A DNA stretch of 5,861 nt from Methylococcaceae bacterium UBA659. Lineage in GTDB: Bacteria; Pseudomonadota; Gammaproteobacteria; Methylococcales; Methylomonadaceae. The DNA lies in NCBI GenBank assembly GCA_002299495.1, contig DBNZ01000149.1, positions 1-5,861 of the forward strand. Reading direction: 5' to 3'. Below, piece after piece: positions 1 to 5,750 of the stretch. The notes beneath the pieces are model-generated. The model was not told the origin of the DNA. It was given only the letters and a program-made list of their open reading frames with translations, and searched no databases. Position numbers and translations under genes: made by a program. Position 1 is the first letter of the stretch, and each line of letters opens with the position of its first letter.

Positions 1-105
1 GTCAGCGATCTTAAGCACCTCATACGGCAGGCTAGAGCGCTAGAAACCCTGCTCAACCGCTACCGCGAAGCCGCCCAAACCGAACGCGAAAAAGCGGCTT
101 ATTGA
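1..105 (+). CDS. C-terminal fragment of an unidentified protein
   Basis: Frame 1 is open from the first base to a TGA at 103-105, giving the last 34 residues of a gene that begins outside the window. The fragment is strongly helical and charged: it contains LKHLIRQARALETLLNRY and ends in an Arg/Glu/Lys-rich tail (REAAQTEREKAAY). Leucines at heptad-like spacing suggest an amphipathic helix or short coiled coil. No family motif is visible and I assign no function. The coding call rests on the open frame running to the edge and on the plausible amino-acid composition. The stop codon lies inside the left arm of a 10-bp inverted repeat (100-109), so the last codons may overlap a mobile or terminator-like palindrome. 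The gene is convergent with the flippase gene that ends at 291. Confidence 0.55.
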   Translation, partial: VSDLKHLIRQARALETLLNRYREAAQTEREKAAY

Positions 106-214
106 TCCGACCCTTTAAAGTTTGCAGCGTTCGTGCTGCGCCAGTTGCAGCACATGCGCCTTTCGACCCGCTCAAGGCGAACGCAGGTTAAAACCGGATA
201 AGGCCGGATCAATA
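100..214. repeat. Inverted-repeat-bounded, hairpin-rich intergenic element
   Basis: TATTGATCCG (100-109) is matched by its exact reverse complement CGGATCAATA (205-214). Allowing one mismatch, the match extends to 12 of 13 bases. Between the arms are two more palindromes: GTGCTGC (133-139) with GCAGCAC (147-153) around a 7-base loop, and CGCCTT (157-162) with AAGGCG (174-179) around an 11-base loop. The whole segment could fold into a long branched structure. It fills most of the gap between two convergent genes, so it may act as a bidirectional terminator or mRNA 3' end. No T-run follows any stem, so a classical intrinsic terminator is not supported. It could instead be a small REP-derived or MITE-like element. 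Confidence 0.45.
156..187. repeat. REP-like dispersed repeat sequence
   Basis: The segment contains CCTTTCGACCCGCTCAAGG followed by CGAACGCAGG. This resembles a short intergenic repeat I recall as common in many proteobacterial genomes, with the general form CCTTCGAC...GCTCAGGGCGAACGG. It has the same order of blocks (TTCGAC, GCTCA, GGCGAACG) and the same imperfect palindromic character. Recognition is from memory. Whether it is repeated in this genome cannot be seen in a single window. Confidence 0.4.
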
Positions 215-290
215 GGTTAACGAGCGGGTTTGCACCTACCTTCGTAACGAGACCAGACAGGTGGCGTGGTAACACAATGCGTACCGCAGA

Positions 291-1772
291 TTAGCGCACA
301 GACCTTAGCCTTATCCGCCGTAACCCGCCTTCACACAACACCACCGCTAAGCCGTATACCAACAGCAACGCCGAAGCCGGCAGCCAAGGCCATAGGTAAA
401 ATGCCGCCAAGTAACCGTAATAAAAATACAGGCCGACACCGCAAGCGACATAGCCTAACACCCGCTTGACATCGTAAGCCACCGGGTAATAAACCTGCCC
501 TAAGCCGTAAGACAACAGCGCCATGAACCCGTAACAGGCCAGCGTCGCCCAGGCCGAGCCGACGTAGCCGTACAGCGGTATCCACCAAATATTCAAGGCC
601 ACGGTCAATGCCGCGCCGAACACCGAGACGCCCGCGCCCAGTAAGGTGCGGTCGGTCAGCTTGTACCAAATGGACAAATTGACATAAACGCCCAGGCACA
701 GATTGGCCAGCAACAGGATGGGTACGACCTTCAAGCCGGCGCGGAATTCGGCGCCCAAGAAATACTTAAAGAAATCCAAATACAAAGTCACCAGCAGGAA
801 GATGAACACGCAGAAAATGACGAAATATTTCAATATCTTAGCGTACATTGGCCGGGCGTCGTTTTGATCCGCGTAGGTGAAAAAAAACGGTTCGGCGGCG
901 TAGCGGAAGGCCTGGATGAACAGCGACATCAGGATGGCCAATTTATAACTGGCACTGTATATGCCCAACATTTGCATATTGGTATGGGCGTCGTAGGGCA
1001 GCAAATGTTTTAGCAGCACCCGGTCCAGCATTTCATTGACGATGCCGGCGCAGCCTATCACCACCATCGGCACGGAATAGGCCAGCATCCGGGCCAATAA
1101 GGCTTTGTCCAGCCCCCAGCCCAAACCGGCCAGTTGCGGGATTAACATCAGGAATTTGGCGGCGCTGGCGATGAGGTTGGCGATGAAGATATAACCTATG
1201 CCAATGTCCGGCCGATACCAAGCGGACCATAAAAAGTCAGGGTATTGCTGGCTAAGTTTCGGCCAATAGACGATAAAAAACAGGCTCAGCAAAACGGTGA
1301 CAAAGATTTCGGCTATTTTGATGGCGGCAAAGCGCAGCGCCCGGTTTTCCGCCCGTAACCGTGCGAAGGCGATTGAGGCAATGGCGTCGAATATTAAAAT
1401 CAGCCCGAACCATAGGACATATTCGGGATGGTCCGGGTACTGTAGGGCAGTGGCAAGCGGTTGGTTAATGGCGAGGATGACGGCAAAAAATAACACATTA
1501 AGGGCAACCACAAACCATAAAGCCGTCGCATAAGTCTTGTCCTTTTGTGGCGTGGACTGGTCACGGAAGCGAAAATAGCCGGTTTCAAATCCGAACAGCA
1601 GCAAAACCGAAAAAAACCCGGCATACGCATAAAACTCCGACACCACGCCGTATTCGGCCGCCGAGAAGTAATAAGTGTACAGTGGCACCAACAGATAATT
1701 AAGGAAGCGGCCGAAAATGCTGCTGAGTCCGTAGATGGCGGTTTGCGAGACGAGTTTTGTGATAATGCCCAT
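291..1772 (-). CDS. Oligosaccharide flippase family protein (Wzx-like, MATE-like fold)
   Basis: This is an integral inner-membrane protein of about 493 residues, the usual length for Wzx/polysaccharide-biosynthesis flippases, which move undecaprenyl-linked glycan units to the periplasmic face. Hydrophobic segments run nearly the whole length, consistent with about 12-14 helices. Family-like blocks include QTAIYGLSSIFGRFLNYLL near the N-terminus, AEYGVVSEFYAYAGF after helix 1, YSASYKLAILMSLFIQAFRY then AEPFFF in the middle, and IPLYGYVGSAWATLACYG before the last helices. The C-terminus is basic (RRIRLRSVR). Two in-frame starts exist: ATG at 1770-1772 and TTG at 1779-1781. ATG is preferred because it is the stronger codon and leaves a short N-terminus before the conserved QTAIYGLSS block. 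Neither has a clear Shine-Dalgarno sequence. An in-frame stop at 1809-1811 rules out a longer protein. A TATAAT box lies just upstream. No glycosyltransferase or Wzy gene is visible nearby, so the exact substrate (O-antigen, capsule or exopolysaccharide) is unknown. Confidence 0.9.
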   Translation of the reverse strand: MGIITKLVSQTAIYGLSSIFGRFLNYLLVPLYTYYFSAAEYGVVSEFYAYAGFFSVLLLFGFETGYFRFRDQSTPQKDKTYATALWFVVALNVLFFAVILAINQPLATALQYPDHPEYVLWFGLILIFDAIASIAFARLRAENRALRFAAIKIAEIFVTVLLSLFFIVYWPKLSQQYPDFLWSAWYRPDIGIGYIFIANLIASAAKFLMLIPQLAGLGWGLDKALLARMLAYSVPMVVIGCAGIVNEMLDRVLLKHLLPYDAHTNMQMLGIYSASYKLAILMSLFIQAFRYAAEPFFFTYADQNDARPMYAKILKYFVIFCVFIFLLVTLYLDFFKYFLGAEFRAGLKVVPILLLANLCLGVYVNLSIWYKLTDRTLLGAGVSVFGAALTVALNIWWIPLYGYVGSAWATLACYGFMALLSYGLGQVYYPVAYDVKRVLGYVACGVGLYFYYGYLAAFYLWPWLPASALLLVYGLAVVLCEGGLRRIRLRSVR

Positions 1773-1790
1773 GTGTTGCAAGGTTGTCGT

Positions 1791-1806
1791 TGGCTGGCTG
1801 GCTGGC
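1791..1806. repeat. Four-copy tetranucleotide repeat (TGGC)4 in the flippase leader
   Basis: TGGC is repeated four times without interruption; on the flippase strand this reads (GCCA)4. The tract lies between the TATAAT box (1808-1813) and the flippase ATG (1772), so it would be in or at the start of the 5' untranslated region. Simple tetranucleotide repeats near surface-polysaccharide genes are known phase-variation sites in some bacteria, but functional tracts usually have many more copies. Confidence 0.7.
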
Positions 1807-1807
1807 G

Positions 1808-1813
1808 ATTATA
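1808..1813 (-). promoter_or_regulatory. Candidate -10 box of the flippase promoter
   Basis: On the minus strand the hexamer is TATAAT, a perfect sigma-70 -10 element. It would place transcription start near 1801, with a leader of about 30 nt to the ATG at 1772. Immediately upstream the sequence is GGGGGCGGGGGG (plus-strand 1814-1825), an unusual G-rich spacer. No good -35 hexamer exists at 16-18 bp; the nearest match (TTTACC, plus-strand 1835-1840) would need a 21-bp spacer. The promoter may therefore be weak or depend on an activator. Confidence 0.5.
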
Positions 1814-1879
1814 CCCCCCGCCCCCATTGAGCAGGGTAAACCGTGAAGGCAGTGAGCACTAACAAGCGGCCCAAGCGCG

Positions 1880-1937
1880 GTGAGTGCGCCAGCTTATGAA
1901 AGCCCGGTTATCCCCGTCAAGCGGATGGGCGACTCAC
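1880..1937. other. Foldable segment in the divergent intergenic region, possible structured RNA
   Basis: GTGAGTgCGCC (1880-1890, one bulged G) pairs with GGCGACTCAC (1928-1937) to form a 10-bp outer stem. Inside are two small hairpins: GCTT-ATGA-AAGC (1892-1903) and ATCC (1910-1913) with GGAT (1923-1926). This gives a three-way-junction-like fold. It matches no riboswitch I recognise. The GTGCGCC at 1884-1890 resembles the 5' GUGYG start of bacterial group II introns, but no domain V or reverse transcriptase is present. It could also be a coincidental fold in a GC-moderate spacer. Confidence 0.22.
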
Positions 1938-1985
1938 TCGAAATCAGTAACCTAATCAGGTACACTCAAGGCTGTTTATTCCGAA

Positions 1986-2007
1986 CGTGTTTTAACCGTG
2001 TTTTAAA
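1986..2007. repeat. Tandem 11-bp direct repeat CGTGTTTTAAM
   Basis: CGTGTTTTAAC (1986-1996) is followed directly by CGTGTTTTAAA (1997-2007). The 11-bp period is close to one helical turn, as expected for adjacent binding sites on one face of DNA. A related inverted copy (TTTAAAAACAC) sits at 2075-2085. It lies about 110 bp upstream of the DUF748 start, a reasonable place for an operator, but no regulator is identified. Confidence 0.5.
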
Positions 2008-2085
2008 AGCGGCTACGCGGTTCGCTGGCTTACGTTGCGCTCGAGTATGCGGTACACGAACCGCTTGCGACACGTTTAAAAACAC
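1998..2085. repeat. Nested imperfect inverted repeat upstream of the DUF748 gene
   Basis: The outer arms are GTGTTTTAAA (1998-2007) and TTTAAAAACAC (2075-2085), complementary except for one inserted base. The inner arms are GCGGTTCG (2017-2024) and CGAACCGC (2057-2064), perfectly complementary, with a 32-base loop. The segment could be a miniature element, a long hairpin in the DUF748 leader, or an operator region. No convincing -35/-10 pair for the plus-strand gene is visible here; TTTAAA at 2075-2080 is only a weak -10 candidate. Confidence 0.45.
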
Positions 2086-2109
2086 ATTCTCAGCTTGATA
2101 GCAAACGTC

Positions 2110-2113
2110 AGGA
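2110..2113 (+). promoter_or_regulatory. Shine-Dalgarno-like AGGA unusually close to the DUF748 start
   Basis: AGGA is separated from the ATG at 2115 by a single base, whereas 5-9 bases is usual. The reading frame is open upstream to a TAA at 2004-2006 but contains no ATG, GTG or TTG, and the next internal Met is about 60 residues in, past the membrane helix. ATG 2115 is therefore still the best start, though initiation may be weak. Confidence 0.4.
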
Positions 2114-2114
2114 C

Positions 2115-5100
2115 ATGCCTACCTTAACCGCTTCCCGCAAAAACGTCTTCATTGGCTTGGTTGTCTCGTTAGGGCTTGTTCTGGCCAGCATCGACTTAGC
2201 GGCTTGGTTGTTGCCGACCATTATCCAAAACCAACTGACCGCCATTTTGTCAGCACAGACCGGCAAACTGGCTACGGTCAATAATGTCGAGGTCGGCTAC
2301 ATGCCCTTGTCGATAAGGGTCAGCGGGTTCGCCCTCAAAGCGCAAACCGACCAACCTATAATTGCGCTTGATGGGCTGTATTTGGAGTTCAACACCTTAG
2401 AATCGATCAAACGGCGGGCATTGATTATTTCGCAACTGGTTTTGCACCAGCCATTGCTGCACTTGGTCAAAAACCCGCAAGGCATCCTGAATGTCACGGA
2501 GTTGACGGGCAAATTAGAACTCTCCGCAGAGGCAGACAGCGAACCGTTTCCGGTCTTAGTGAACCGTTTGGAGCTGCATGACGGCAAGCTGATGTACAGC
2601 GATGCCAAGCAACCGCAGCGGGACACGACACTTTACCCGTTAAATATGGAACTGCGTGAATTCAGCACCCATCTCGGGGAACCCGGCCAGGCAAACTTTA
2701 GCGTCAGCTTGGACACGGGCGCAAAAATCGCTTGGGCCGGCACTCTAGGAATTAGCCCGCTCCATTCCACAGGCAAGTTGAAACTCGAACAAGTGGATTT
2801 GAAAAAAACCCTGGCCTTAGCGAACATTGATTTTTTGTCGGGGACCGCCCATGCCGAAATCGATTATCGGGCCGACTATGACAACGGCGGCCTAAAACTG
2901 GCCGTCAATAAAGCCAAACTGGACGCAAACGAGCTGATTTACAAACAACAAGACCGCGCTTTAAAAATTAACCAATTTCATCAAGAAGCCAAACTAACCC
3001 TAAACCATCAGGACGGAAAACTCGATGTGGCCATGGGCAACGCCAAACTGCACTTCAAGGACGTAGGCTATCAACAGTCGGATGTTTCATTAAACGTCGC
3101 CACGCTGGAGCACGAGACTGAATTAACGTTAAAACAAGAACACGGGAAACTCGATATCACTACCCGCAATACCAAGCTACAGTTCAAGGGCATACGTTTC
3201 AAACAGCCGGATGTCTCATTACAGTTGGCCGCGCTAGAGCACGAGACGGAATTGCTCCTTAAACAGGAACAAGGCCAACTGCAACTGACCGCGGCCAAGG
3301 CCAAACTTAACGGGCAAGGCCTAGCCTTACAGTTGCCGGTAGTGGCGAATGTAAAACATATCGCCATCGACAGCCCCTATCAGGTCTCCAATTCCAATAA
3401 AACGACCCACTTGATGATTGACCAAGGCAACCTTATTGCCAAAGAGCTTCAAGTCTCGGAAAAAGATACGGCAAAGCCCATCATTGATGCGGCCAGTGTC
3501 AGGGCGGACGCCATACATTTTGACCTTTTCAAACGGCAACTCAACATAGGCTCCATCAACGTTGACAACGCCCACAGTAAAGCCGAGTTAAACCCCGATG
3601 GCAGCCTCAATTACCAGAAACTGCTGAGCAACGGAAAAGAGGCTCAAACTGCACGCAGCGATAGCCCCGCAACAGAAAAAAAAACTTGGCAAATAGTCGC
3701 AGAGCACATCAACCTCAATAACAGCGCCGTCAGTTTTACTGACCACACCCTAACCTCCCCCCAAACCGTTCACTTCAAACCCATCAACTTGACCTTAACC
3801 GGTTATGGCTCCCATAACACCAGCCCGTTGCCGGTTAAGCTCAATGTTGGCGTCAACGGCGGCGGCTCTGTCAAAATAAACGGCAAACTCACCCCGTCGC
3901 CCCTATCGGCAAGCCTTGATGTCGAGGTAAAAAATATAGACCTGGAGAAATTCGATGGCTATTTTTCCCACTTTGTCCAGTTAAACCTGGTTGACGGACG
4001 CGCCAACCTAGACGGCCACCTGACCTTAACCGCTCAAGAACCACTCGCCCTAACCTTTCAAGGCAATCTTACGGTCGCCGACTTACTGACCCGCGACCGG
4101 CGCGTTTTCAAGGATTTCATCAAATGGAAAAACTTGGCATTGAATGGCATTGGCCTTGACACCCTAGGTAACCGTTACACTGCCCAAAGCTTGGATATCG
4201 ACAAACCCTATGCCAGGGTGACCATTAGGAAGGACAAATCTTCCAACTTCGATAACTTAGTCATTAGCCAAGTCAAACCCGATAAAAAACCCAATCCGGC
4301 CGCGTCCAAAAAACCAGCGCAGGTGTATTTTAAATTGGATAACATCAAGGTGACGGAAGGCGCTTCCGACTTCACGGATTTTTCCTTGATATTGCCTTTT
4401 TCGGCTTATATCCAAGACCTGCAAGGCGGGGCCGTCGGCGTGTCGTCAGAAAAAAACAGTAACATTAAAGTCATCTTGACTGGCAATGCCTACGATTTAG
4501 CACCCGTTAAAATTAACGGCAACCTCAGCCCATTCCTAGGCGATTACGATATTCAAATAAAATTTGTGGGCTTGCCGATGCCTTTAGTGTCGCCCTACAT
4601 GGTGCAATTCGCCGGTTACAAGGTCGAAAAAGGCAAAATGTCATTGGGCTTGAAATACAAAATCGCCAACAAAAAACTGACCGCCAACAACAGCCTGCTG
4701 ATTGACCAATTTGAACTGGGCGAGAAAGTCGAAAACCCTAATGCGGTTGCCCTGCCACTGAAACTGGCGGTGGCCTTACTGAAAGATTCCAGGGGTAGAA
4801 TTAAAATGGATTTCCCCGTTAGCGGCAGCCTTGAGAACCCCGAATTTAGCATTGCCGCCTTGATTAAAGAGGCCCTGACCAATGCCATAAGCCGGATTGT
4901 CACCGCACCTTTCGCCCTAGTGAACGCCTTGATCGAAACCGATGGAGATTTAAACACCATCAGGTTTAACCCCGGCAACTTTGAATTAGCCCAATCCGAA
5001 CGAACAAAATTGAACCACATCGCCGGCGCCCTTAGCGAACGCCCCGCCCTGACCGTCGGCATCAAAGGCGTGGCCTATCAGCGGCAAGACTGGTTCGCCA

Positions 5101-5528
5101 TCAGTGACGACGCCTTATTCGACCAACTAAAAGAGCGGCGAGCCAATGAACTCAACCAAAAGGCGGAAGTAAAAATACGCGCCGAGTACGTTTCATTGTC
5201 AAGCGACGAACACAAGCGGCTACTGGCCGAACTGCTCATGAAAAAATCCCCGAACCTGGTCGAAAAGACACTTTTTGGCACACCAAAATTAAAGGATGGT
5301 CAACCGGGCGACTTTTATGAAGTCGCCAAGGAAAAACTACAAAACACAATCCATCCTGAATATCAACGCCTAAAAGAACTGGCGATTGCCCGGGCTAGAG
5401 CTATTACGCAATACTTGATGAAATACGGCAAAATACCCCAGGGACGGATTTACATCCTCGAACCTTTAGTGGATCAGGAAAAAAATGACAAGGAAATCCT
5501 TAGCTTGCTATCTTTGAAGGCGAATTGA
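2115..5528 (+). CDS. DUF748 domain-containing AsmA-like inner-membrane/periplasmic protein
   Basis: This 1137-residue protein has a short basic N-terminus (SRK, 7-9), one membrane helix (about 11-34) and a long beta-rich periplasmic body, the architecture of AsmA-superfamily proteins. Relatives such as YhdP and TamB are implicated in moving phospholipid between membranes; a lipid-bridging role here is inferred. Family blocks include NGNLSPFLGDYDIQI, then SPYMVQFAGY (from 826), LPLKLAVALLKD (880-891), PVSGSLENPEF (901-911) and IVTAPFALV (928-936). Residues 951-993 and 1086-1115 together resemble an OmpA-like fold split by an insertion. A tandem array of 43-residue repeats starts at residue 266. 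Charged or low-complexity linkers lie near 505-525 and 720-735. The family call is strong; the exact function is unknown. The gene diverges from the flippase gene and appears monocistronic, with nothing following it on the same strand in the window. Confidence 0.93.
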   Translation: MPTLTASRKNVFIGLVVSLGLVLASIDLAAWLLPTIIQNQLTAILSAQTGKLATVNNVEVGYMPLSIRVSGFALKAQTDQPIIALDGLYLEFNTLESIKRRALIISQLVLHQPLLHLVKNPQGILNVTELTGKLELSAEADSEPFPVLVNRLELHDGKLMYSDAKQPQRDTTLYPLNMELREFSTHLGEPGQANFSVSLDTGAKIAWAGTLGISPLHSTGKLKLEQVDLKKTLALANIDFLSGTAHAEIDYRADYDNGGLKLAVNKAKLDANELIYKQQDRALKINQFHQEAKLTLNHQDGKLDVAMGNAKLHFKDVGYQQSDVSLNVATLEHETELTLKQEHGKLDITTRNTKLQFKGIRFKQPDVSLQLAALEHETELLLKQEQGQLQLTAAKAKLNGQGLALQLPVVANVKHIAIDSPYQVSNSNKTTHLMIDQGNLIAKELQVSEKDTAKPIIDAASVRADAIHFDLFKRQLNIGSINVDNAHSKAELNPDGSLNYQKLLSNGKEAQTARSDSPATEKKTWQIVAEHINLNNSAVSFTDHTLTSPQTVHFKPINLTLTGYGSHNTSPLPVKLNVGVNGGGSVKINGKLTPSPLSASLDVEVKNIDLEKFDGYFSHFVQLNLVDGRANLDGHLTLTAQEPLALTFQGNLTVADLLTRDRRVFKDFIKWKNLALNGIGLDTLGNRYTAQSLDIDKPYARVTIRKDKSSNFDNLVISQVKPDKKPNPAASKKPAQVYFKLDNIKVTEGASDFTDFSLILPFSAYIQDLQGGAVGVSSEKNSNIKVILTGNAYDLAPVKINGNLSPFLGDYDIQIKFVGLPMPLVSPYMVQFAGYKVEKGKMSLGLKYKIANKKLTANNSLLIDQFELGEKVENPNAVALPLKLAVALLKDSRGRIKMDFPVSGSLENPEFSIAALIKEALTNAISRIVTAPFALVNALIETDGDLNTIRFNPGNFELAQSERTKLNHIAGALSERPALTVGIKGVAYQRQDWFAISDDALFDQLKERRANELNQKAEVKIRAEYVSLSSDEHKRLLAELLMKKSPNLVEKTLFGTPKLKDGQPGDFYEVAKEKLQNTIHPEYQRLKELAIARARAITQYLMKYGKIPQGRIYILEPLVDQEKNDKEILSLLSLKAN
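2910..3371 (+). repeat. Tandem 129-bp (43-residue) repeats within the DUF748 gene
   Basis: Three full in-frame units of exactly 43 residues are contiguous: residues 266-308, 309-351 and 352-394, followed by a partial fourth from 395 that soon diverges. Each begins with xAKL or xTKL (KAKL, NAKL, NTKL, KAKL), has an alternating hydrophobic stretch, and ends near DGKLDV, HGKLDI or QGQLQL. Units 2 and 3 are closest, sharing LEHETEL and (S/P)DVSL, and their DNA is also similar. The alternation fits paired beta-strands, so each unit may add one turn to the AsmA-like groove. Confidence 0.85.
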
Positions 5529-5604
5529 ACCAAGCGCCGCCGTAATGCAACGGCTTCTGGGCATTGGCGGCATCCGCTGCCATCACTGCCGTAATGCGCC
5601 TGGC

Positions 5605-5628
5605 CGATGCCAGTTTAAGGCATCGTTT
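5605..5628 (+). terminator. Possible weak intrinsic terminator of the DUF748 gene
   Basis: CGATGCC (5605-5611) pairs perfectly with GGCATCG (5619-5625) around a 7-base loop, followed by only three T residues. It lies about 80 bp after the DUF748 stop. The stem is adequate but the T-tract is short, so termination may be inefficient or Rho-dependent. Confidence 0.33.
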
Positions 5629-5638
5629 ACGCTTGAAA

Positions 5639-5656
5639 TCCAAGACACGTCTTGGA
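5639..5656. repeat. Perfect 8-bp-arm palindrome
   Basis: TCCAAGAC and GTCTTGGA are separated by two bases (AC). As RNA it would form a hairpin with a small loop; as DNA it looks like a dyad protein-binding site. No T-tract follows directly. It could act with the preceding stem in 3' end formation or be part of a dispersed repeat. Confidence 0.5.
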
Positions 5657-5750
5657 CGCCGGGTTTTGACGCCAAATCCGCGCCTAGGCCAAAGCCTTGC
5701 AACACCAAGCCGCCGCCGCATGTAATGGTCAACAAAACCGGGTATTGTTA

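Larger units (their letters stand above)
5529..5750. other. Non-coding, hairpin-rich region downstream of the DUF748 gene
   Basis: No convincing gene is present; the short open frames on both strands have implausible compositions and no good start signals. The region holds several palindromes: GCCGT with ACGGC (5539-5554), a 7-bp stem at 5605-5625, TCCAAGAC with GTCTTGGA (5639-5656) and GCCTAGGC (5682-5689). It also holds a 10-bp direct repeat GCCGTAATGC at 5539-5548 and 5588-5597. It may contain the transcription end of the DUF748 gene and REP-type repeats. Confidence 0.5.

Noticed and set aside
133..153. Intrinsic terminator at the 7-bp hairpin between the convergent genes
   Set aside because: The stem is good, but there is no T-run immediately after it on either strand, so it is recorded as part of the palindromic element only.
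1779..1781. TTG as the start codon of the flippase
   Set aside because: It is in frame and would add three residues, but the ATG at 1770-1772 is a stronger codon and neither has a ribosome-binding site that favours TTG.
1892..1950. Hammerhead-ribozyme-like motifs (TTATGA and CGAAATC)
   Set aside because: The strictly conserved CUGAUGA core is not present and the stems are not in the required order.
1880..2098. A 72-codon open frame with a GTG start on the plus strand in the divergent intergenic region
   Set aside because: There is no Shine-Dalgarno sequence, it is Cys- and Arg-rich without motifs, and it overlaps the foldable segment and the nested inverted repeats. Non-coding sequence explains it better.
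2007..2114. N-terminal extension of the DUF748 protein in the same frame
   Set aside because: The frame is open and gives protein-like sequence, but it contains no ATG, GTG or TTG and would bury the N-terminal membrane helix behind 36 extra residues. It also runs through the inverted repeat.
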